Source of the DNA: Acetobacter sp.
GTDB taxonomy: Bacteria > Pseudomonadota > Alphaproteobacteria > Acetobacterales > Acetobacteraceae
DNA length: 36,833 bases
Assembly: GCA_017413025.1 (NCBI GenBank)
Contig: JAFPVE010000019.1
Coordinates: forward strand, 1 to 36,833
Direction of reading: 5' to 3'
The translations under genes were made by a program, and so were the position numbers. The notes under the pieces are model-generated. The model did no database searches. It was given only the letters and a program-made list of their open reading frames with translations, and had not been told where the DNA came from. Numbering within the stretch: position 1 is the stretch's first letter; every line of letters begins with the position of its first letter. Positions 18,833 through 28,503 of this stretch are shown piece by piece.

Positions 18833-19834
18833 TTACGAAAGAAATCCAACAATTTTTTCAACTTCAGACACAACAGGGTTTGCAAGAGTGCTCGCGCGAT
18901 CTGCACCATTGCGTAATATTTCGAGCAGATATGTTTCATTTTTTAGGAGACGTATAGCTTCTTGACCAATAGGTACAATAGCATTGATAACAACTTCTGT
19001 TAAATCTTCTTTAAAAACACTAAATCCTTTTCCTTGATATGTTTCTAAAACATGGTCGATCGTCGTGTTTGTTAAAGCTGCATAAATAGAAACTAAATTT
19101 TTAGCTTCTGGTCTTTCAGTGAGATCATTAGAATGATCAGGAAGGGGGGCCGTATCTGTTTTAGCCCGTCGAATTTTTAGACGGATCGTATCGGCATCGT
19201 CTGTTAAATCAATACGGCTTTGAGAAGATGGATCAGACTTAGACATTTTTTTTGTGCCATCTCTTAGGCTCATAATGCGCGCAGCAGTCGGTGGAATTAA
19301 AGGTTTTACTTGTGGAAAAAACGCTACACTGTAGTCATGATTAAATTTCTGGGCAATATCATTGGTTAGCTCTAAATGCTGCTTTTGATCTTCCCCAACA
19401 GGGACGTGGGTTGCTTTATAAGCGAGAATATCGGCTGCCATTAAGTTGGGATAGACATACAGACCCGATGAGTAATTTTCTCGATCTTTTCCTGTCTTAT
19501 CTTTGAATTGTGTCATGCGGTTAAGCCATCCAAGGCGAGTGATACAGTTAAAAATCCACCCAAGGCGTGCATGTGCAAAAACAGCAGATTGGTTAAAAAG
19601 AATATGTTTTTGCGCATCAATACCTGATGCTAACAAGACGGCAGCTTGTGTTAAGGTATGGTGACGGAGCTCTTCAGGGTTTTGCCATACTGTAATAGCG
19701 TGCATATCGACAAGGCAGAAAAGACAAGAATAATCTGATTGGAGGCGAACCCAATGACGTATAGCACCTAAATAATTACCGAGTTGGGGAATACCAGATG
19801 GCTGTATGCCGGAAAAAACGCGTTGCGTGGGCAT
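18833..19834 (-). CDS. trpS: tryptophanyl-tRNA synthetase
   Basis: TrpS charges tRNA-Trp in the cytosol. The 333 residues are the normal class I TrpRS length. The N-terminal FSGIQPSGIPQLGNYLGAI contains the ATP-binding HIGH-equivalent, here QLGN instead of the common HLGN. The KMSKS loop is intact (KKMSKSDPSSQSRI near residue 196), and GEDQKQHLELTNDIA is the family signature. The ATG lies at the conserved N-terminus. It is transcribed toward tRNA-Val, and follows the FKBP lipoprotein gene after a terminator, so it probably has its own promoter in the 189-base gap upstream. Confidence 0.96.
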   Translation of the reverse strand: MPTQRVFSGIQPSGIPQLGNYLGAIRHWVRLQSDYSCLFCLVDMHAITVWQNPEELRHHTLTQAAVLLASGIDAQKHILFNQSAVFAHARLGWIFNCITRLGWLNRMTQFKDKTGKDRENYSSGLYVYPNLMAADILAYKATHVPVGEDQKQHLELTNDIAQKFNHDYSVAFFPQVKPLIPPTAARIMSLRDGTKKMSKSDPSSQSRIDLTDDADTIRLKIRRAKTDTAPLPDHSNDLTERPEAKNLVSIYAALTNTTIDHVLETYQGKGFSVFKEDLTEVVINAIVPIGQEAIRLLKNETYLLEILRNGADRASTLANPVVSEVEKIVGFLS

Positions 19835-19969
19835 AAAAATAACCTTTTATAAGAAAGTAAAATAAAGTTTAAAACAATTTAGAGGGACATCACTTACAAC
19901 AATATTCTTACAAAGGGAAAATAATCTCTCTTTATAAAAATTTGATGAGAAAACTGATAAGTTTTTACA

Positions 19970-20018
19970 CAAAAAATAAAAGTAGTGTTGATTCGTTTTA
20001 AAGAAACAACACTACTTT
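19970..20018 (-). terminator. rho-independent terminator after the FKBP gene
   Basis: On the minus strand AAAGTAGTGTTG pairs with CAACACTACTTT over 12 bases, the loop is about 16 bases, and the 3' arm is followed by TTATTTTTT. It lies directly after the FKBP stop codon and separates that gene from trpS. Confidence 0.85.
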
Positions 20019-20023
20019 AAAGA

Positions 20024-20530
20024 TTATGGAGAAAGTTGTGATGTGGCGTGTTCAATACCAAGAAGTTTGATACGGAAAATAAGAGGGCTATCTGGCGGGA
20101 TAATACCCATAGTCTTATGACCATAGCCAAGTTTTGCGGGTACATAAAGCATCCATGTATCGCCAACATGCATCATGGGTAAGGCTTCCATCCAGCCTTT
20201 GATTAAACCGTCGAGAGGCATTTGTATGTAATCATTGTCGCCGTGTTGTGTTGAACTATCAAAAATAGATCCATCAGGTAAACGTCCTTCATAGACGACC
20301 ATAATTATATCTCCTTTATGGGGTTGTTCACCATCTTTAGGACCAGAAGAAAGAATCTTATAAGATAAACCACTAGGAAGCGTTTTGACGCCGGGCTCTG
20401 CACGTAATTTAGCCATTATCTGAGCAGGAGAGAGATTATCTTCTGATTTCTTCTGTGTACTACAAGCGACAAGGGAAAAAGCGACCGTTATCGTAAGTAA
20501 AGAAGAAAAAAAGCGAGAATAGCGAGACAT
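20024..20530 (-). CDS. FKBP-type peptidyl-prolyl isomerase lipoprotein
   Basis: The protein is predicted to catalyse cis-trans isomerisation of prolyl bonds at the periplasmic membrane face. Its 168 residues begin with a lipoprotein signal ending LVAC, with the lipid-attached cysteine at residue 23. A linker (SPAQIMAKLRAEPGVKTLPSG) resembles the N-terminal part of Mip/FkpA-type proteins. One FKBP domain follows: GDIIMVVYEGRLPDGSIFDSS, LIKGWMEALPMMHVGDTWMLYVP, KLGYG, IPPDSPLIFRIKLLGI. The main binding residues (Tyr, Asp, Trp in KGW) are in place. It follows argG by 42 bases and may be co-transcribed with it; a strong terminator closes the unit. Confidence 0.9.
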   Translation of the reverse strand: MSRYSRFFSSLLTITVAFSLVACSTQKKSEDNLSPAQIMAKLRAEPGVKTLPSGLSYKILSSGPKDGEQPHKGDIIMVVYEGRLPDGSIFDSSTQHGDNDYIQMPLDGLIKGWMEALPMMHVGDTWMLYVPAKLGYGHKTMGIIPPDSPLIFRIKLLGIEHATSQLSP

Positions 20531-20572
20531 AGCACAACTCCTTAAGAAAAAGATAGAAACAGCAGAAAACGT

Positions 20573-21817
20573 TTATAACGTACCCCCTTTACGGCCAATC
20601 TGTGCACCTAAACGCAAACGTAAAGCATTGAGTTTAATGAAACCTTGTGCGTCTTCTTGGTTATAGACACCCTCATCATCTTCAAAAGTAACAACGCGTG
20701 TATCATACAAACTATGAGTACTTTCCCGACCAATACAGATAACGTTACCTTTATAAAGTTTCAAATACACACGCCCTGTTACAGAATGCTGAGATGTGTC
20801 AATAAGGGACTGAAGCATCCGACGTTCTGGAGAAAACCATAAGCCATTGTATATAATAGAGGCATAGCGTGGCATTAAACTATCTTTTAGATGCATAGCT
20901 TCGCGATCGAGGGTAATCGATTCGATACTGCGATGGGCCATGAGTAAAATAGTGCCACCAGGCGTTTCATAAATTCCGCGAGATTTCATGCCAACAAAAC
21001 GGTTTTCAACAAAATCTAGACGACCAATGCCATTACGTTTTCCGAGTTCATTGAGGCGAGTTAGTAAAGAGGCAGGTGTAAGAGTTTCTCCATTGACAGC
21101 GACAGGATCTCCACTAACAAAATCAATGCTAATTTCGGTTGCTTTATCAGGAGCTGCTTCAGGTGAAATTGTTCGCTGAAAAACAATTTCTTCTGGAGGA
21201 ATAGCGGGATTTTCTAGAATTTTTCCTTCGGAAGATGAGTGAAGAAGATTGGCATCTACCGAAAATGGTGCCTCCCCGCGTTTATCGCGTGCAATGGGGA
21301 TTTGGTTTTCTTCTGCAAAAGATAACAACCGAGTGCGTGACGTTAAATCCCACTCACGCCATGGGGCAATAACAGTAATATTAGGGTTGAGCGCATAGTA
21401 AGCCAATTCAAAACGGACCTGATCGTTTCCTTTTCCCGTGGCACCATGGGCAACAGCATCGGCACCAACGGCTTCAGCAATCTCAACCTGACGGCTGGCA
21501 ATCAAAGGGCGTGCAATAGAAGTGCCGAGTAAATATTGTCCTTCATAAAGAGTGTTGGCACGAAACATTGGAAAAACAAAATCTTTAACAAATGTTTCGC
21601 GAAGGTCTTCAATAAAAATTTCTTTAACACCAAATAATTCTGCTTTTTTGCGAGCCGGTTCGAGTTCTTCTCCCTGCCCAAGATCGGCTGTAAAGGTCAC
21701 GACCTCACATCCATAGGTTTTTTGAAGCCAACGGAGAATAACAGAGGTGTCAAGCCCGCCAGAATAGGCAAGCACAACTTTTTTTACGTGTTTTTTTCTA
21801 CTAGAAGCTGCGCTCAT
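20573..21817 (-). CDS. argG: argininosuccinate synthase
   Basis: ArgG joins citrulline and aspartate with ATP, the penultimate step of arginine synthesis, in the cytosol. The 414-residue protein has the PP-loop [12 protein letters not shown] at residues 17-28, preceded by a basic N-terminal tail (SRKKHVKK), and the conserved blocks [19 protein letters not shown] and [13 protein letters not shown]. The C-terminal [17 protein letters not shown] is also typical. The start is the only ATG ahead of the conserved PP-loop. A good promoter lies about 70 bases upstream. The FKBP gene follows in the same direction. Confidence 0.97.
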   Translation of the reverse strand: MSAASSRKKHVKKVVLAYSGGLDTSVILRWLQKTYGCEVVTFTADLGQGEELEPARKKAELFGVKEIFIEDLRETFVKDFVFPMFRANTLYEGQYLLGTSIARPLIASRQVEIAEAVGADAVAHGATGKGNDQVRFELAYYALNPNITVIAPWREWDLTSRTRLLSFAEENQIPIARDKRGEAPFSVDANLLHSSSEGKILENPAIPPEEIVFQRTISPEAAPDKATEISIDFVSGDPVAVNGETLTPASLLTRLNELGKRNGIGRLDFVENRFVGMKSRGIYETPGGTILLMAHRSIESITLDREAMHLKDSLMPRYASIIYNGLWFSPERRMLQSLIDTSQHSVTGRVYLKLYKGNVICIGRESTHSLYDTRVVTFEDDEGVYNQEDAQGFIKLNALRLRLGAQIGRKGGTL

Positions 21818-21887
21818 TAAAGTGAATCTCCCTATGGTAGTGAACGTTTAATACCCTCTTTTTTAGCATGTTGATGTGCGATAGGCT

Positions 21888-21926
21888 AGAGTACAATTTT
21901 CTGTAAGTTCTTTCAAAGAAAATTGT
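21888..21926 (-). promoter_or_regulatory. argG promoter with an inverted-repeat operator candidate
   Basis: On the minus strand TTGAAA (-35, 21911-21916) and TACTCT (-10, 21888-21893) are 17 bases apart. A perfect 10-bp inverted repeat, ACAATTTTCT (21893-21902) and AGAAAATTGT (21917-21926), 14 bases apart, overlaps both elements, as a repressor site would. Confidence 0.5.
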
Positions 21927-21950
21927 GTTTTTATTCAGACTATTGTTTTT

Positions 21951-21974
21951 AGAAAAGTCGTTGTTGTGAACGAC
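21951..21974 (-). terminator. weak terminator candidate after rlmN
   Basis: On the minus strand GTCGTT and AACGAC form a six-pair stem around a six-base loop, followed by TTTTCT. It sits directly behind the rlmN stop codon. The stem is short, so read-through is likely. Confidence 0.35.
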
Positions 21975-21975
21975 A

Positions 21976-23154
21976 TCAACGTGTGCGCTCACTGGCTGTT
22001 TTAAGCTGTCCGCATGCGGCAAGGATATCTCGTCCGCGCGGGGTGCGAATAGGAGAGGCAAAACCTGCTGCCATAATAATCTCTGCAAAGCGGTTTTGGC
22101 GTTCACGCGTTGAAGGTTTGTAGAGGCTTTTGGGCCATGGGTTAAAGGGAATAAGATTAACTTTTGCAGGAATACTCGAAATAAGGCGCACTAACTCCCG
22201 GGCGTCTGCGTCGCTGTCATTGATTTGGTGAAGCATAATATATTCAAATGTAATACGTCGAGAATTGCTGGCTGCTGGGTAGCGACGACAGGCAGCAATA
22301 AGCTCTTCTATAGGATATTTTTTATTGAGAGGAACAAGCTCATCACGGAGATCATTGCGGACAGCATGGAGCGAAATAGCGAGATTAACGCCAAGTTCTC
22401 TTCCACAACGATCCATAAAAGGGATGACGCCTGAGGTAGAAAGGGTAATTCTGCGTCGAGAAATACCAATGCCTTCGCCATCCATGACAATATGCATTGC
22501 TTTAGCAACATTGTCATAATTATAAAGGGGCTCTCCCATACCCATGAGGACGATAGTAGAAAGAAGCCTCGGTGTTTCACCTTTTGGGCTTGGCCATTCG
22601 GCATAAGAATCACGAGCTGCCATAAATTGGCCAACAATTTCTGCAGCACTCAAGTTACGAACAAGTTTTTGCGTGCCTGTATGGCAAAATGTACATGAGA
22701 GTGTACATCCTATTTGTGATGAAATACAAACAGCACCACGGTCTTCTCGTTTATCTGGGATATAGACACTTTCTGCTTCTTGTCTATCTCGAAAACGAAA
22801 GAGAAATTTACGCGTCCCATCGCGTGAGGTTTGGGTAACGGAGATTTCTGGACGACCAATAACAAAACGTTCACTGAGTTTTTGTTGTAAAGGGCGAGAG
22901 ATATTATTCATTTTTGTAAAATCAGTAACACCTTGATGATAAATCCAGTGCCAAAGCTGTTTGGTACGAAAAGGTTTTTCCCCTATGCTGGAAAGGTGTT
23001 GCGTTATTTCTTCTCGTGTTAAACCAATAAGGTCCTGTCGACCATCGGGTAAAATAGCAGTGGGGGGAGCAAAAAGGGCAGTTTTAGCACGAATTCGGTT
23101 TTCTTCTTTAAAACTGTCTGGTAAAGAAAAAGAGTGAGAAAAAGAGGAGGGCAT
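21976..23154 (-). CDS. rlmN: 23S rRNA/tRNA adenine-C2 methyltransferase RlmN
   Basis: RlmN is a radical-SAM enzyme that makes m2A2503 in 23S rRNA and m2A37 in some tRNAs. With the ATG at 23154 it has 392 residues, near the E. coli length (384). The 4Fe-4S cluster cysteines are C150, C154 and C157 in GCTLSCTFCHTG; the preceding VCISSQ gives C143, matching the E. coli catalytic C118; GRDILAACGQL holds the methyl-carrying C379. Other signatures are GMGEPLYNYDN and ISLHAVRNDLRDELVPLN. The frame is open further to a TTG at 23202, which would overlap tlyA by 20 bases; the ATG is preferred on length. It continues the dxs-tlyA block. Confidence 0.95.
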   Translation of the reverse strand: MPSSFSHSFSLPDSFKEENRIRAKTALFAPPTAILPDGRQDLIGLTREEITQHLSSIGEKPFRTKQLWHWIYHQGVTDFTKMNNISRPLQQKLSERFVIGRPEISVTQTSRDGTRKFLFRFRDRQEAESVYIPDKREDRGAVCISSQIGCTLSCTFCHTGTQKLVRNLSAAEIVGQFMAARDSYAEWPSPKGETPRLLSTIVLMGMGEPLYNYDNVAKAMHIVMDGEGIGISRRRITLSTSGVIPFMDRCGRELGVNLAISLHAVRNDLRDELVPLNKKYPIEELIAACRRYPAASNSRRITFEYIMLHQINDSDADARELVRLISSIPAKVNLIPFNPWPKSLYKPSTRERQNRFAEIIMAAGFASPIRTPRGRDILAACGQLKTASERTR

Positions 23155-23182
23155 CGTATTTGAGTTGGGAGTAAGACAAAAA

Positions 23183-23920
23183 TTATTGGCGTCGGGCTGC
23201 AATAAGAAATTCTCGGTTACCTTTATGACCAGTGATGGGGCTTGTGGTTATGCCAAGAATATGCCAGCCGGGCAGGCTGCGCCACCATGTGGCGATAGCG
23301 TCACAAACGCGTTGATGGACAGCCGGGTCACGTATAATGCCTTTATGACCGACTTCTGTTTTCCCAGCTTCAAATTGGGGTTTAATAAGAGCTATTGCCC
23401 AAGCATTTTCTGTCGTGAGATCAAGTGCCGCTGGGATAACAGTTTTAAGGCTAATGAAGCTAGCATCACAAACAACGGCTTCTAAAGGTGTAGGGATCAA
23501 CGTTCTATTTAGAAAGCGAGCGTTACATTTCTCGAGAACAATAACATGGGGATGAGAACGAAGTTTCCACGCAAGCTGACCGTGTCCAACATCAACGGCA
23601 TAAATAGAGCGTGCCCCACGGGTAAGGAGTACATCCGTAAAACCTCCTGTAGAGGCACCAATATCTAGACAGACCTTATTTTGGGGCGAAAGATTAAAAT
23701 ATTCTAAAGCATGGGCAAGTTTACACCCACCGCGTGACACCCAAGGATATTCTTGTCCGCGGACATCAAGAGGAGCATCTTCTGCGATCTGTTCACCTGA
23801 TTTGATAATGCGCTTGTCTGCAGAAAACACAAGCCCTGCCATAATGAGGGCTTGTGCTTTTGTGCGTGTGTCAATAAAACCGCGTTCAACAAGGAGTTGG
23901 TCAGCGCGTTGTTTAGCCAT
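23183..23920 (-). CDS. tlyA: TlyA-family rRNA 2'-O-methyltransferase
   Basis: TlyA proteins methylate ribose positions of rRNA (in mycobacteria C1409 of 16S and C1920 of 23S) and are often labelled haemolysin A. The 245 residues hold an N-terminal S4 RNA-binding domain (RADQLLVERGFIDTRTKAQALIMAGLV in outline) and an FtsJ-like methyltransferase domain with motif I DIGASTGGFTDVLL near residue 91. The KDKE-type residues include K64-region SRGGCKLAHAL, D in VCDASFIS, and K in LIKPQFEAG. The gene lies 17 bases after dxs, the usual alphaproteobacterial arrangement. A haemolytic role is not supported by sequence. Confidence 0.93.
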   Translation of the reverse strand: MAKQRADQLLVERGFIDTRTKAQALIMAGLVFSADKRIIKSGEQIAEDAPLDVRGQEYPWVSRGGCKLAHALEYFNLSPQNKVCLDIGASTGGFTDVLLTRGARSIYAVDVGHGQLAWKLRSHPHVIVLEKCNARFLNRTLIPTPLEAVVCDASFISLKTVIPAALDLTTENAWAIALIKPQFEAGKTEVGHKGIIRDPAVHQRVCDAIATWWRSLPGWHILGITTSPITGHKGNREFLIAARRQ

Positions 23921-23937
23921 TGTCCGTTTGTTATGAT

Positions 23938-25923
23938 TTAGGCTATTTGTTCTGAGGCATTGATCTTAAGGGCAGTAAGAGCTGTTGAGACAATATGTGT
24001 AGCAGAAAGACCTGCTTCATCATACTGGGCTGTTTGTGTGTTATGATCAATAAATTTATCAGGGAGTGTCATAGGGCGAAAATTTATGGCATCAAGTAAA
24101 CCAGTTTGTGCGAGATGATGAGCCACAAGAGAAGCAAATCCCCCAATAGAACCTTCTTCAATTGTAATGAGAACAGCATGATGACGGGCAAGGTTTTCAA
24201 TAAGCGCAGTATCAATGGGCTTAGCAAAGCGTGCATCTACAACCGTAGGCGGGAGCCCGCGTGCAGCAAGAATATCAGCGGCCTTGAGACACTCCGCCAA
24301 CCGAGGACCGAGTGAAAGTATAGCAACTCCTCCCTTTTCTTGCCCGATTTGGCTACCCATTTCGCGTATAATACGCCCTCGTCCAATTTCTAATACGCAT
24401 CCCTCAGATGGTAGTTCATATCCAAACCCATTACCACGTGGATAACGTAAAGCAATAGGACCTTCATTAAAAGCTGCGGCTGTTGCTGTCATATGTACAA
24501 GCTCGACTTCATCTGAAGGAGCCATAATTGTCATACCTGGAAGACAACCTAAATAAGCAATATCAAAAGAGCCCGCATGAGTCGCACCATCAGCACCGAC
24601 AAGCCCAGCGCGATCGATAGCAAAACGAACAGGTAAGTTTTGCAAAACAACATCATGAACAACTTGATCATATGCACGTTGGAGGAAAGTTGAATAAATG
24701 GCGCAAAAGGGTTTTAATCCTTCAGTAGCCATACCTGCTGCAAAAGTAACTGCATGTTGTTCGGCAATACCCACATCAAAGAAACGGTCGGGATAGGCTT
24801 TTGCAAAGGCATCTAATCCTGTACCCGATGGCATGGCGGCAGTAATGGCAGTAATACGTGTATCTATAGCGGCTTGACGCACTAATTCACGCGAGAAAAC
24901 GGAAGTATAACTCGGCGATTTTGTCTCGCTTTTTACTTGTTCCCCTGTAATAACGTTAAATTTTGTAACGGCATGATATTTATCTCCTGCCTTTTCAGCG
25001 GGGATATATCCGTGTCCTTTTTCCGTAATAACATGGAGCAAAATTGGTCCATTTTCTGTATCACGAAGATTGCGCAAAATAGGGACAAGTTGATGAAGAT
25101 CGTGCCCATCAATCGGACCAATGTAATAAAAGCCTAACTCTTCAAAGAGAGTACCTCCTGTAACCATACCGCGGGCATATTCATCAGCTTTACGTGCCGT
25201 TCGTTCAATAGAGGGAGGAAGTTTTTTAACGAGTTTACCTGCCAAATCACGTAAATTCATAAACTGGCGAGAAGACATTAAGCGTGAGAGATAACTCGAC
25301 ATAGCACCCACAGGTGGCGCAATAGACATTTTGTTGTCATTAAGAATAACAATCAGTCGTTTAGCACCTGCACCAGCGACTGCAGCATTATTCATTGCTT
25401 CATAGGCCATGCCGGCAGAAATAGAACCATCTCCAATAACGGCAATAACATTGCGTTCATGGTAAGCAGGGTTTTTTATAGCCTGTAAGTGATGAGCTAC
25501 AGTCATCCCTAACCCTGCTGAAATAGAGGTAGAAGAATGAGCGGCACCAAAAGGGTCATATACACTTTCTGAACGACGTGTAAACCCAGAAAGCCCTCCT
25601 GCTTGACGTAGAGTACGAATACGATCCCGTCGCCCTGTTAAAATTTTATGAGGGTAAGCTTGATGTCCAACATCCCAAATAAGGCGATCGTCAGGGGTAT
25701 TAAAAACAGCATGTAAGGCTACAGTTAACTCAATCACACCAAGTGATGCACCAAGATGCCCACCCGTTGTTGAAACAGTATCAACGGTTTCAGATCGCAA
25801 TTCATTAGCAACAGAAATAAGCTGTTCAACAGACAAGTTTCGTAAATCAGAGGGTGTGTGAATGCGATCTAATGCAGGAAAACGCCCATATGTCGGAATG
25901 AGATGAGAGTTATAGTCAGTCAT
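23938..25923 (-). CDS. dxs: 1-deoxy-D-xylulose-5-phosphate synthase
   Basis: Dxs condenses pyruvate with glyceraldehyde 3-phosphate using thiamine diphosphate, the first step of the MEP isoprenoid pathway. Its 661 residues are slightly longer than average (about 620-640). The catalytic [17 protein letters not shown] block, the TPP motif [14 protein letters not shown], the DGHD block ([13 protein letters not shown]) and the pyrimidine-binding [18 protein letters not shown] are all intact. The C-terminal transketolase domain includes [13 protein letters not shown]. It follows ispA by nine bases, so precursor supply and chain elongation are made together. Confidence 0.97.
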   Translation of the reverse strand: MTDYNSHLIPTYGRFPALDRIHTPSDLRNLSVEQLISVANELRSETVDTVSTTGGHLGASLGVIELTVALHAVFNTPDDRLIWDVGHQAYPHKILTGRRDRIRTLRQAGGLSGFTRRSESVYDPFGAAHSSTSISAGLGMTVAHHLQAIKNPAYHERNVIAVIGDGSISAGMAYEAMNNAAVAGAGAKRLIVILNDNKMSIAPPVGAMSSYLSRLMSSRQFMNLRDLAGKLVKKLPPSIERTARKADEYARGMVTGGTLFEELGFYYIGPIDGHDLHQLVPILRNLRDTENGPILLHVITEKGHGYIPAEKAGDKYHAVTKFNVITGEQVKSETKSPSYTSVFSRELVRQAAIDTRITAITAAMPSGTGLDAFAKAYPDRFFDVGIAEQHAVTFAAGMATEGLKPFCAIYSTFLQRAYDQVVHDVVLQNLPVRFAIDRAGLVGADGATHAGSFDIAYLGCLPGMTIMAPSDEVELVHMTATAAAFNEGPIALRYPRGNGFGYELPSEGCVLEIGRGRIIREMGSQIGQEKGGVAILSLGPRLAECLKAADILAARGLPPTVVDARFAKPIDTALIENLARHHAVLITIEEGSIGGFASLVAHHLAQTGLLDAINFRPMTLPDKFIDHNTQTAQYDEAGLSATHIVSTALTALKINASEQIA

Positions 25924-25932
25924 GGGGAGAGA

Positions 25933-26880
25933 TTAGTACTTTCTGTTAATAATGTAACAAGCTAAATCACGCAAACGATCGGCAGCATGACCAAAAGAGG
26001 CGATATCAGTTATTGCTTTTTCAACAAGGCTTACAGCTTCTGAACGTGCACCCTCAATGTTGAGAAGAGAAACAAAAGTCGATTTGCCAGAGGTATCGTC
26101 TTTTCCTACGGTTTTACCAAGGTCTTTTGTTGTCGCCGTAACATCTAAAATATCATCAGCAATCTGAAAAGCTGCCCCAATGTGTGTTCCGTAAGAACGA
26201 ATACATTGTCGTAACGTAGAGTTCGATCGTCCAAGAATGGCGCCAGATTCAGCCGCATAACGAATAAGGCAACCTGTTTTTAATGCGTGCAAATGCCGTG
26301 TTTCATCTAAAGAAAGAGTGCATCCTTCACTTTCCATATCAATCATCTGTCCTCCGACCATACCATAAGCACCACAAGCATCTGCAAAGGATTTAATCAG
26401 TTCTACGCGTACACGATCATCAGGGTGTGTTTGGTCTGAAGCAAGAATATCGAAAGCCATAGTTTGCAGGGCATCTCCTGCCAGAATAGCTGTTGCTTCA
26501 TCGAATTTTCGATGAGTTGACGGTTTGCCTCTACGCATATCATCATTATCCATGGCTGGCAGATCATCATGTACAAGAGAATAAGCATGGAGCATTTCAA
26601 CAGAAGCAGCGACACGTACCGCTTGTTCTATTGGAACATCAAAAAGCTGTGCTGTTGAAAGAACTAAATAACCACGTAGGCGTTTTCCGCCGCCTAATGT
26701 TGCATAACGCATAGCCTCGAATAATCGAGAACTTTTTCCAGCAGGTAAAGGGAGAAGTGCATCTATCGTCTTTTCGATGAGGGAAGCCTTATACTCCAAA
26801 TCTTGAAGAAGTAAAGTAGTATCTCTTTCTAAAAGAGAAACCACAGGAGAGATGGGGGTAATTTCTGTTTGTTGTTTCAT
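25933..26880 (-). CDS. ispA: short-chain polyprenyl diphosphate synthase (farnesyl type)
   Basis: IspA elongates dimethylallyl diphosphate with isopentenyl diphosphate to geranyl and farnesyl diphosphate. The 315 residues include the first aspartate-rich motif DDLPAMDNDDMRRG (D105, D106, D111) and the second DDILD (D242, D243, D246), plus GGGKRLRGYLVL for diphosphate binding. The two-residue insertion in the first motif (DDxxxxD) is the type II bacterial FPP synthase form. It is about 15 residues longer than E. coli IspA at the N-terminus. The ATG overlaps the xseB stop by four bases, so they are translationally coupled. Chain length (C15 or C20) cannot be settled by eye. Confidence 0.94.
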   Translation of the reverse strand: MKQQTEITPISPVVSLLERDTTLLLQDLEYKASLIEKTIDALLPLPAGKSSRLFEAMRYATLGGGKRLRGYLVLSTAQLFDVPIEQAVRVAASVEMLHAYSLVHDDLPAMDNDDMRRGKPSTHRKFDEATAILAGDALQTMAFDILASDQTHPDDRVRVELIKSFADACGAYGMVGGQMIDMESEGCTLSLDETRHLHALKTGCLIRYAAESGAILGRSNSTLRQCIRSYGTHIGAAFQIADDILDVTATTKDLGKTVGKDDTSGKSTFVSLLNIEGARSEAVSLVEKAITDIASFGHAADRLRDLACYIINRKY

Positions 26881-27104
26881 AAAGAACTCATACCGATCGA
26901 ACCATCTGGTTGTTGTGTAATAACCTGTATACGAGATTCGGCTTCATTGAGTTTATTTTCGCAATACTGCCGCAATAAAGCACCACGTTCGTAGGCTGTA
27001 ATAGCCTCTTCTAAAGACATTTTTCCACTTTCAAGAGCATGTACTATTTTTTCTAGTTCAGAAAGTGCCTCTTCAAAAGAAAGATTCTTGAAATTGTCGG
27101 ACAT
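26877..27104 (-). CDS. xseB: exodeoxyribonuclease VII small subunit
   Basis: XseB binds XseA to form exonuclease VII, which degrades single-stranded DNA. The 75-residue protein has the family pattern NLSFEEALSELEKIVHALES, then GKMSLEEAITAYERGALL and CENKLNEAESRIQVI, forming a helical hairpin. It heads the xseB-ispA-dxs-tlyA-rlmN run, a common alphaproteobacterial order; xseA is not in the window. The ATG follows only a moderate ribosome site. Confidence 0.93.
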   Translation of the reverse strand: MSDNFKNLSFEEALSELEKIVHALESGKMSLEEAITAYERGALLRQYCENKLNEAESRIQVITQQPDGSIGMSSL

Positions 27105-27254
27105 AACGATGGTATTCCTACATTATGTGTTGTTTTAATATCATATGGCTACTTTTTCATTGAACAGGTAAAGTAATCACTACATATTCCTTACAAAGGA
27201 ATAATATCCCTTTAACAAATCCTAAGCGATTTTAACCTAGTATGATAGTTAAAA

Positions 27255-27524
27255 TCAATTTTTTTCTCTCTTCCCTGTGTTTTCCTGTGTTGGGGATTCA
27301 ACGCGTCGTCGGATTGTAAAAGAAAATGTGCCAGATTGGTGATTACACGCGATAAGTGTGTGACCTGTTTCACGGCAAAATATTTGAAAATCAGAGAGAG
27401 AAGCCGGATCTGTAACGAGTACGTGAAGTCGTTCCCCTGGAGCCATTTCTCTGAGTTTACGGTGTGCTTTAAGAACAGGGAGCGGGCAACGAAGGTTCCT
27501 GACATCGAGGGTAATTGTGGTCAT
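27255..27524 (-). CDS. TusA/SirA-like sulfur carrier protein
   Basis: A small cytosolic protein of 89 residues from the ATG at 27524 (a GTG nine bases earlier is possible). The motif RNLRCPLPVLKA has the CPxP signature with the sulfur-carrying cysteine at residue 13, on the first helix of the two-layer IF3-like fold; GERLHVLVTDPASLSDFQIFCRETGH is the conserved second half. TusA relatives pass persulfide sulfur to tRNA thiolation, molybdenum cofactor or sulfur oxidation systems. The C-terminal tail (VESPTQENTGKREKN) is a polar addition beyond the usual 80 residues. No partner gene is adjacent, so the pathway is unclear. Confidence 0.87.
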   Translation of the reverse strand: MTTITLDVRNLRCPLPVLKAHRKLREMAPGERLHVLVTDPASLSDFQIFCRETGHTLIACNHQSGTFSFTIRRRVESPTQENTGKREKN

Positions 27525-27667
27525 AAATATCACTCATCATTGTTAAAAGCTTATCTTAAGAAACATAACTTTACAAAGGAAAAACTTAAGCACTAATGTT
27601 TATTGAATGGACTGATAGGGTGGCTTAACTTCTTAATGATTATACATTTTTTGATATATTTTATTAA

Positions 27668-28441
27668 TTAAGAGCGGAATCCTGTTGCAATAACGTACAT
27701 TTCGGAAGAGTTTTTTCGGCTAGCTGGTGGTTTAGCATGGCATATTTGTGTGAATGTTTTTTTGAGTTCGTTAAGTAAAGCTTGTTCTGTTCCGCCTTGG
27801 AAAACTTTAGCAATAAATCCTCCACCTTCGGCTAAAACATCGCAGGCAAAACAGAAAGCTTCTTCAGCAAGAGCTATAATACGTAGGTGGTCTGTCGACG
27901 CATGTCCTGTCGTATGAGGTGCCATGTCCGAAAGAACAAGTTCAGCTTTACCACCAAGTAGTTTTTTGAGACGTTCTGGCATATCAGGTTCTGTAAAATC
28001 GCCCTCAAGAATCCGTGCTCCTAAAAGAGGTTTGACAGGGAGAAGGTCAATACCAACAACATGCTTTACTCCTCGTTGGAGGAGTACTTGTGTCCAACTT
28101 CCCGGGGCTGCTCCAAGATCAACAGCTTTTATACCTTTGCGGATAAAGTGAAAACGGTTATCAAGTTCAATAAGCTTAAAGGCAGCGCGTGAACGCCATC
28201 CTTGTTGATGAGCGGCATGTACATAAGGGTCATTGAGTTGGCGTACAAGCCAACGTTGTTGTGCTGTCGTGCGTCCACGTGCTGTTTTGAGCGAGACTGT
28301 TTGAGGTATACGTCCTTGTAAAGGGTTTGAAGAATCTTGTCGAGAGTGTGCTTTTATATGCGTCCTATGTATACGGTGCTCTTCTATTTTTTGTGAAGAT
28401 TTTTGCGCTTTTGGTTGGGTTATGTTTTTATTTGGGCTCAT
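27668..28441 (-). CDS. rlmE: 23S rRNA 2'-O-methyltransferase RlmE
   Basis: RlmE (RrmJ/FtsJ) methylates the ribose of U2552 in 23S rRNA of the assembled 50S subunit. The 257 residues are longer than E. coli RlmE (209) because of a basic N-terminal extension of about 55 residues. The core is RSRAAFKLIELD (catalytic K), DLGAAPGSWTQVLL (SAM site), LSDMAPHTTGH (catalytic D), GGFIAKVFQGG (catalytic K) and RKNSSEMYVIATG (catalytic E), so the K-D-K-E tetrad is complete. An ATG close to a second methionine is not available, so this start stands. It is a single gene with a candidate extended -10 promoter upstream. Confidence 0.95.
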   Translation of the reverse strand: MSPNKNITQPKAQKSSQKIEEHRIHRTHIKAHSRQDSSNPLQGRIPQTVSLKTARGRTTAQQRWLVRQLNDPYVHAAHQQGWRSRAAFKLIELDNRFHFIRKGIKAVDLGAAPGSWTQVLLQRGVKHVVGIDLLPVKPLLGARILEGDFTEPDMPERLKKLLGGKAELVLSDMAPHTTGHASTDHLRIIALAEEAFCFACDVLAEGGGFIAKVFQGGTEQALLNELKKTFTQICHAKPPASRKNSSEMYVIATGFRS

Positions 28442-28503
28442 GATGATTGTTTCTTTTGTGGTAATTGTTCTTTACAGAGTAGACGGGTTTTATTGTCGAA
28501 TCC

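Noticed and set aside
23155-23202. Upstream TTG start of rlmN
   Set aside because: It would overlap tlyA by 20 bases and add 16 residues beyond the usual N-terminus; kept only as an alternative.
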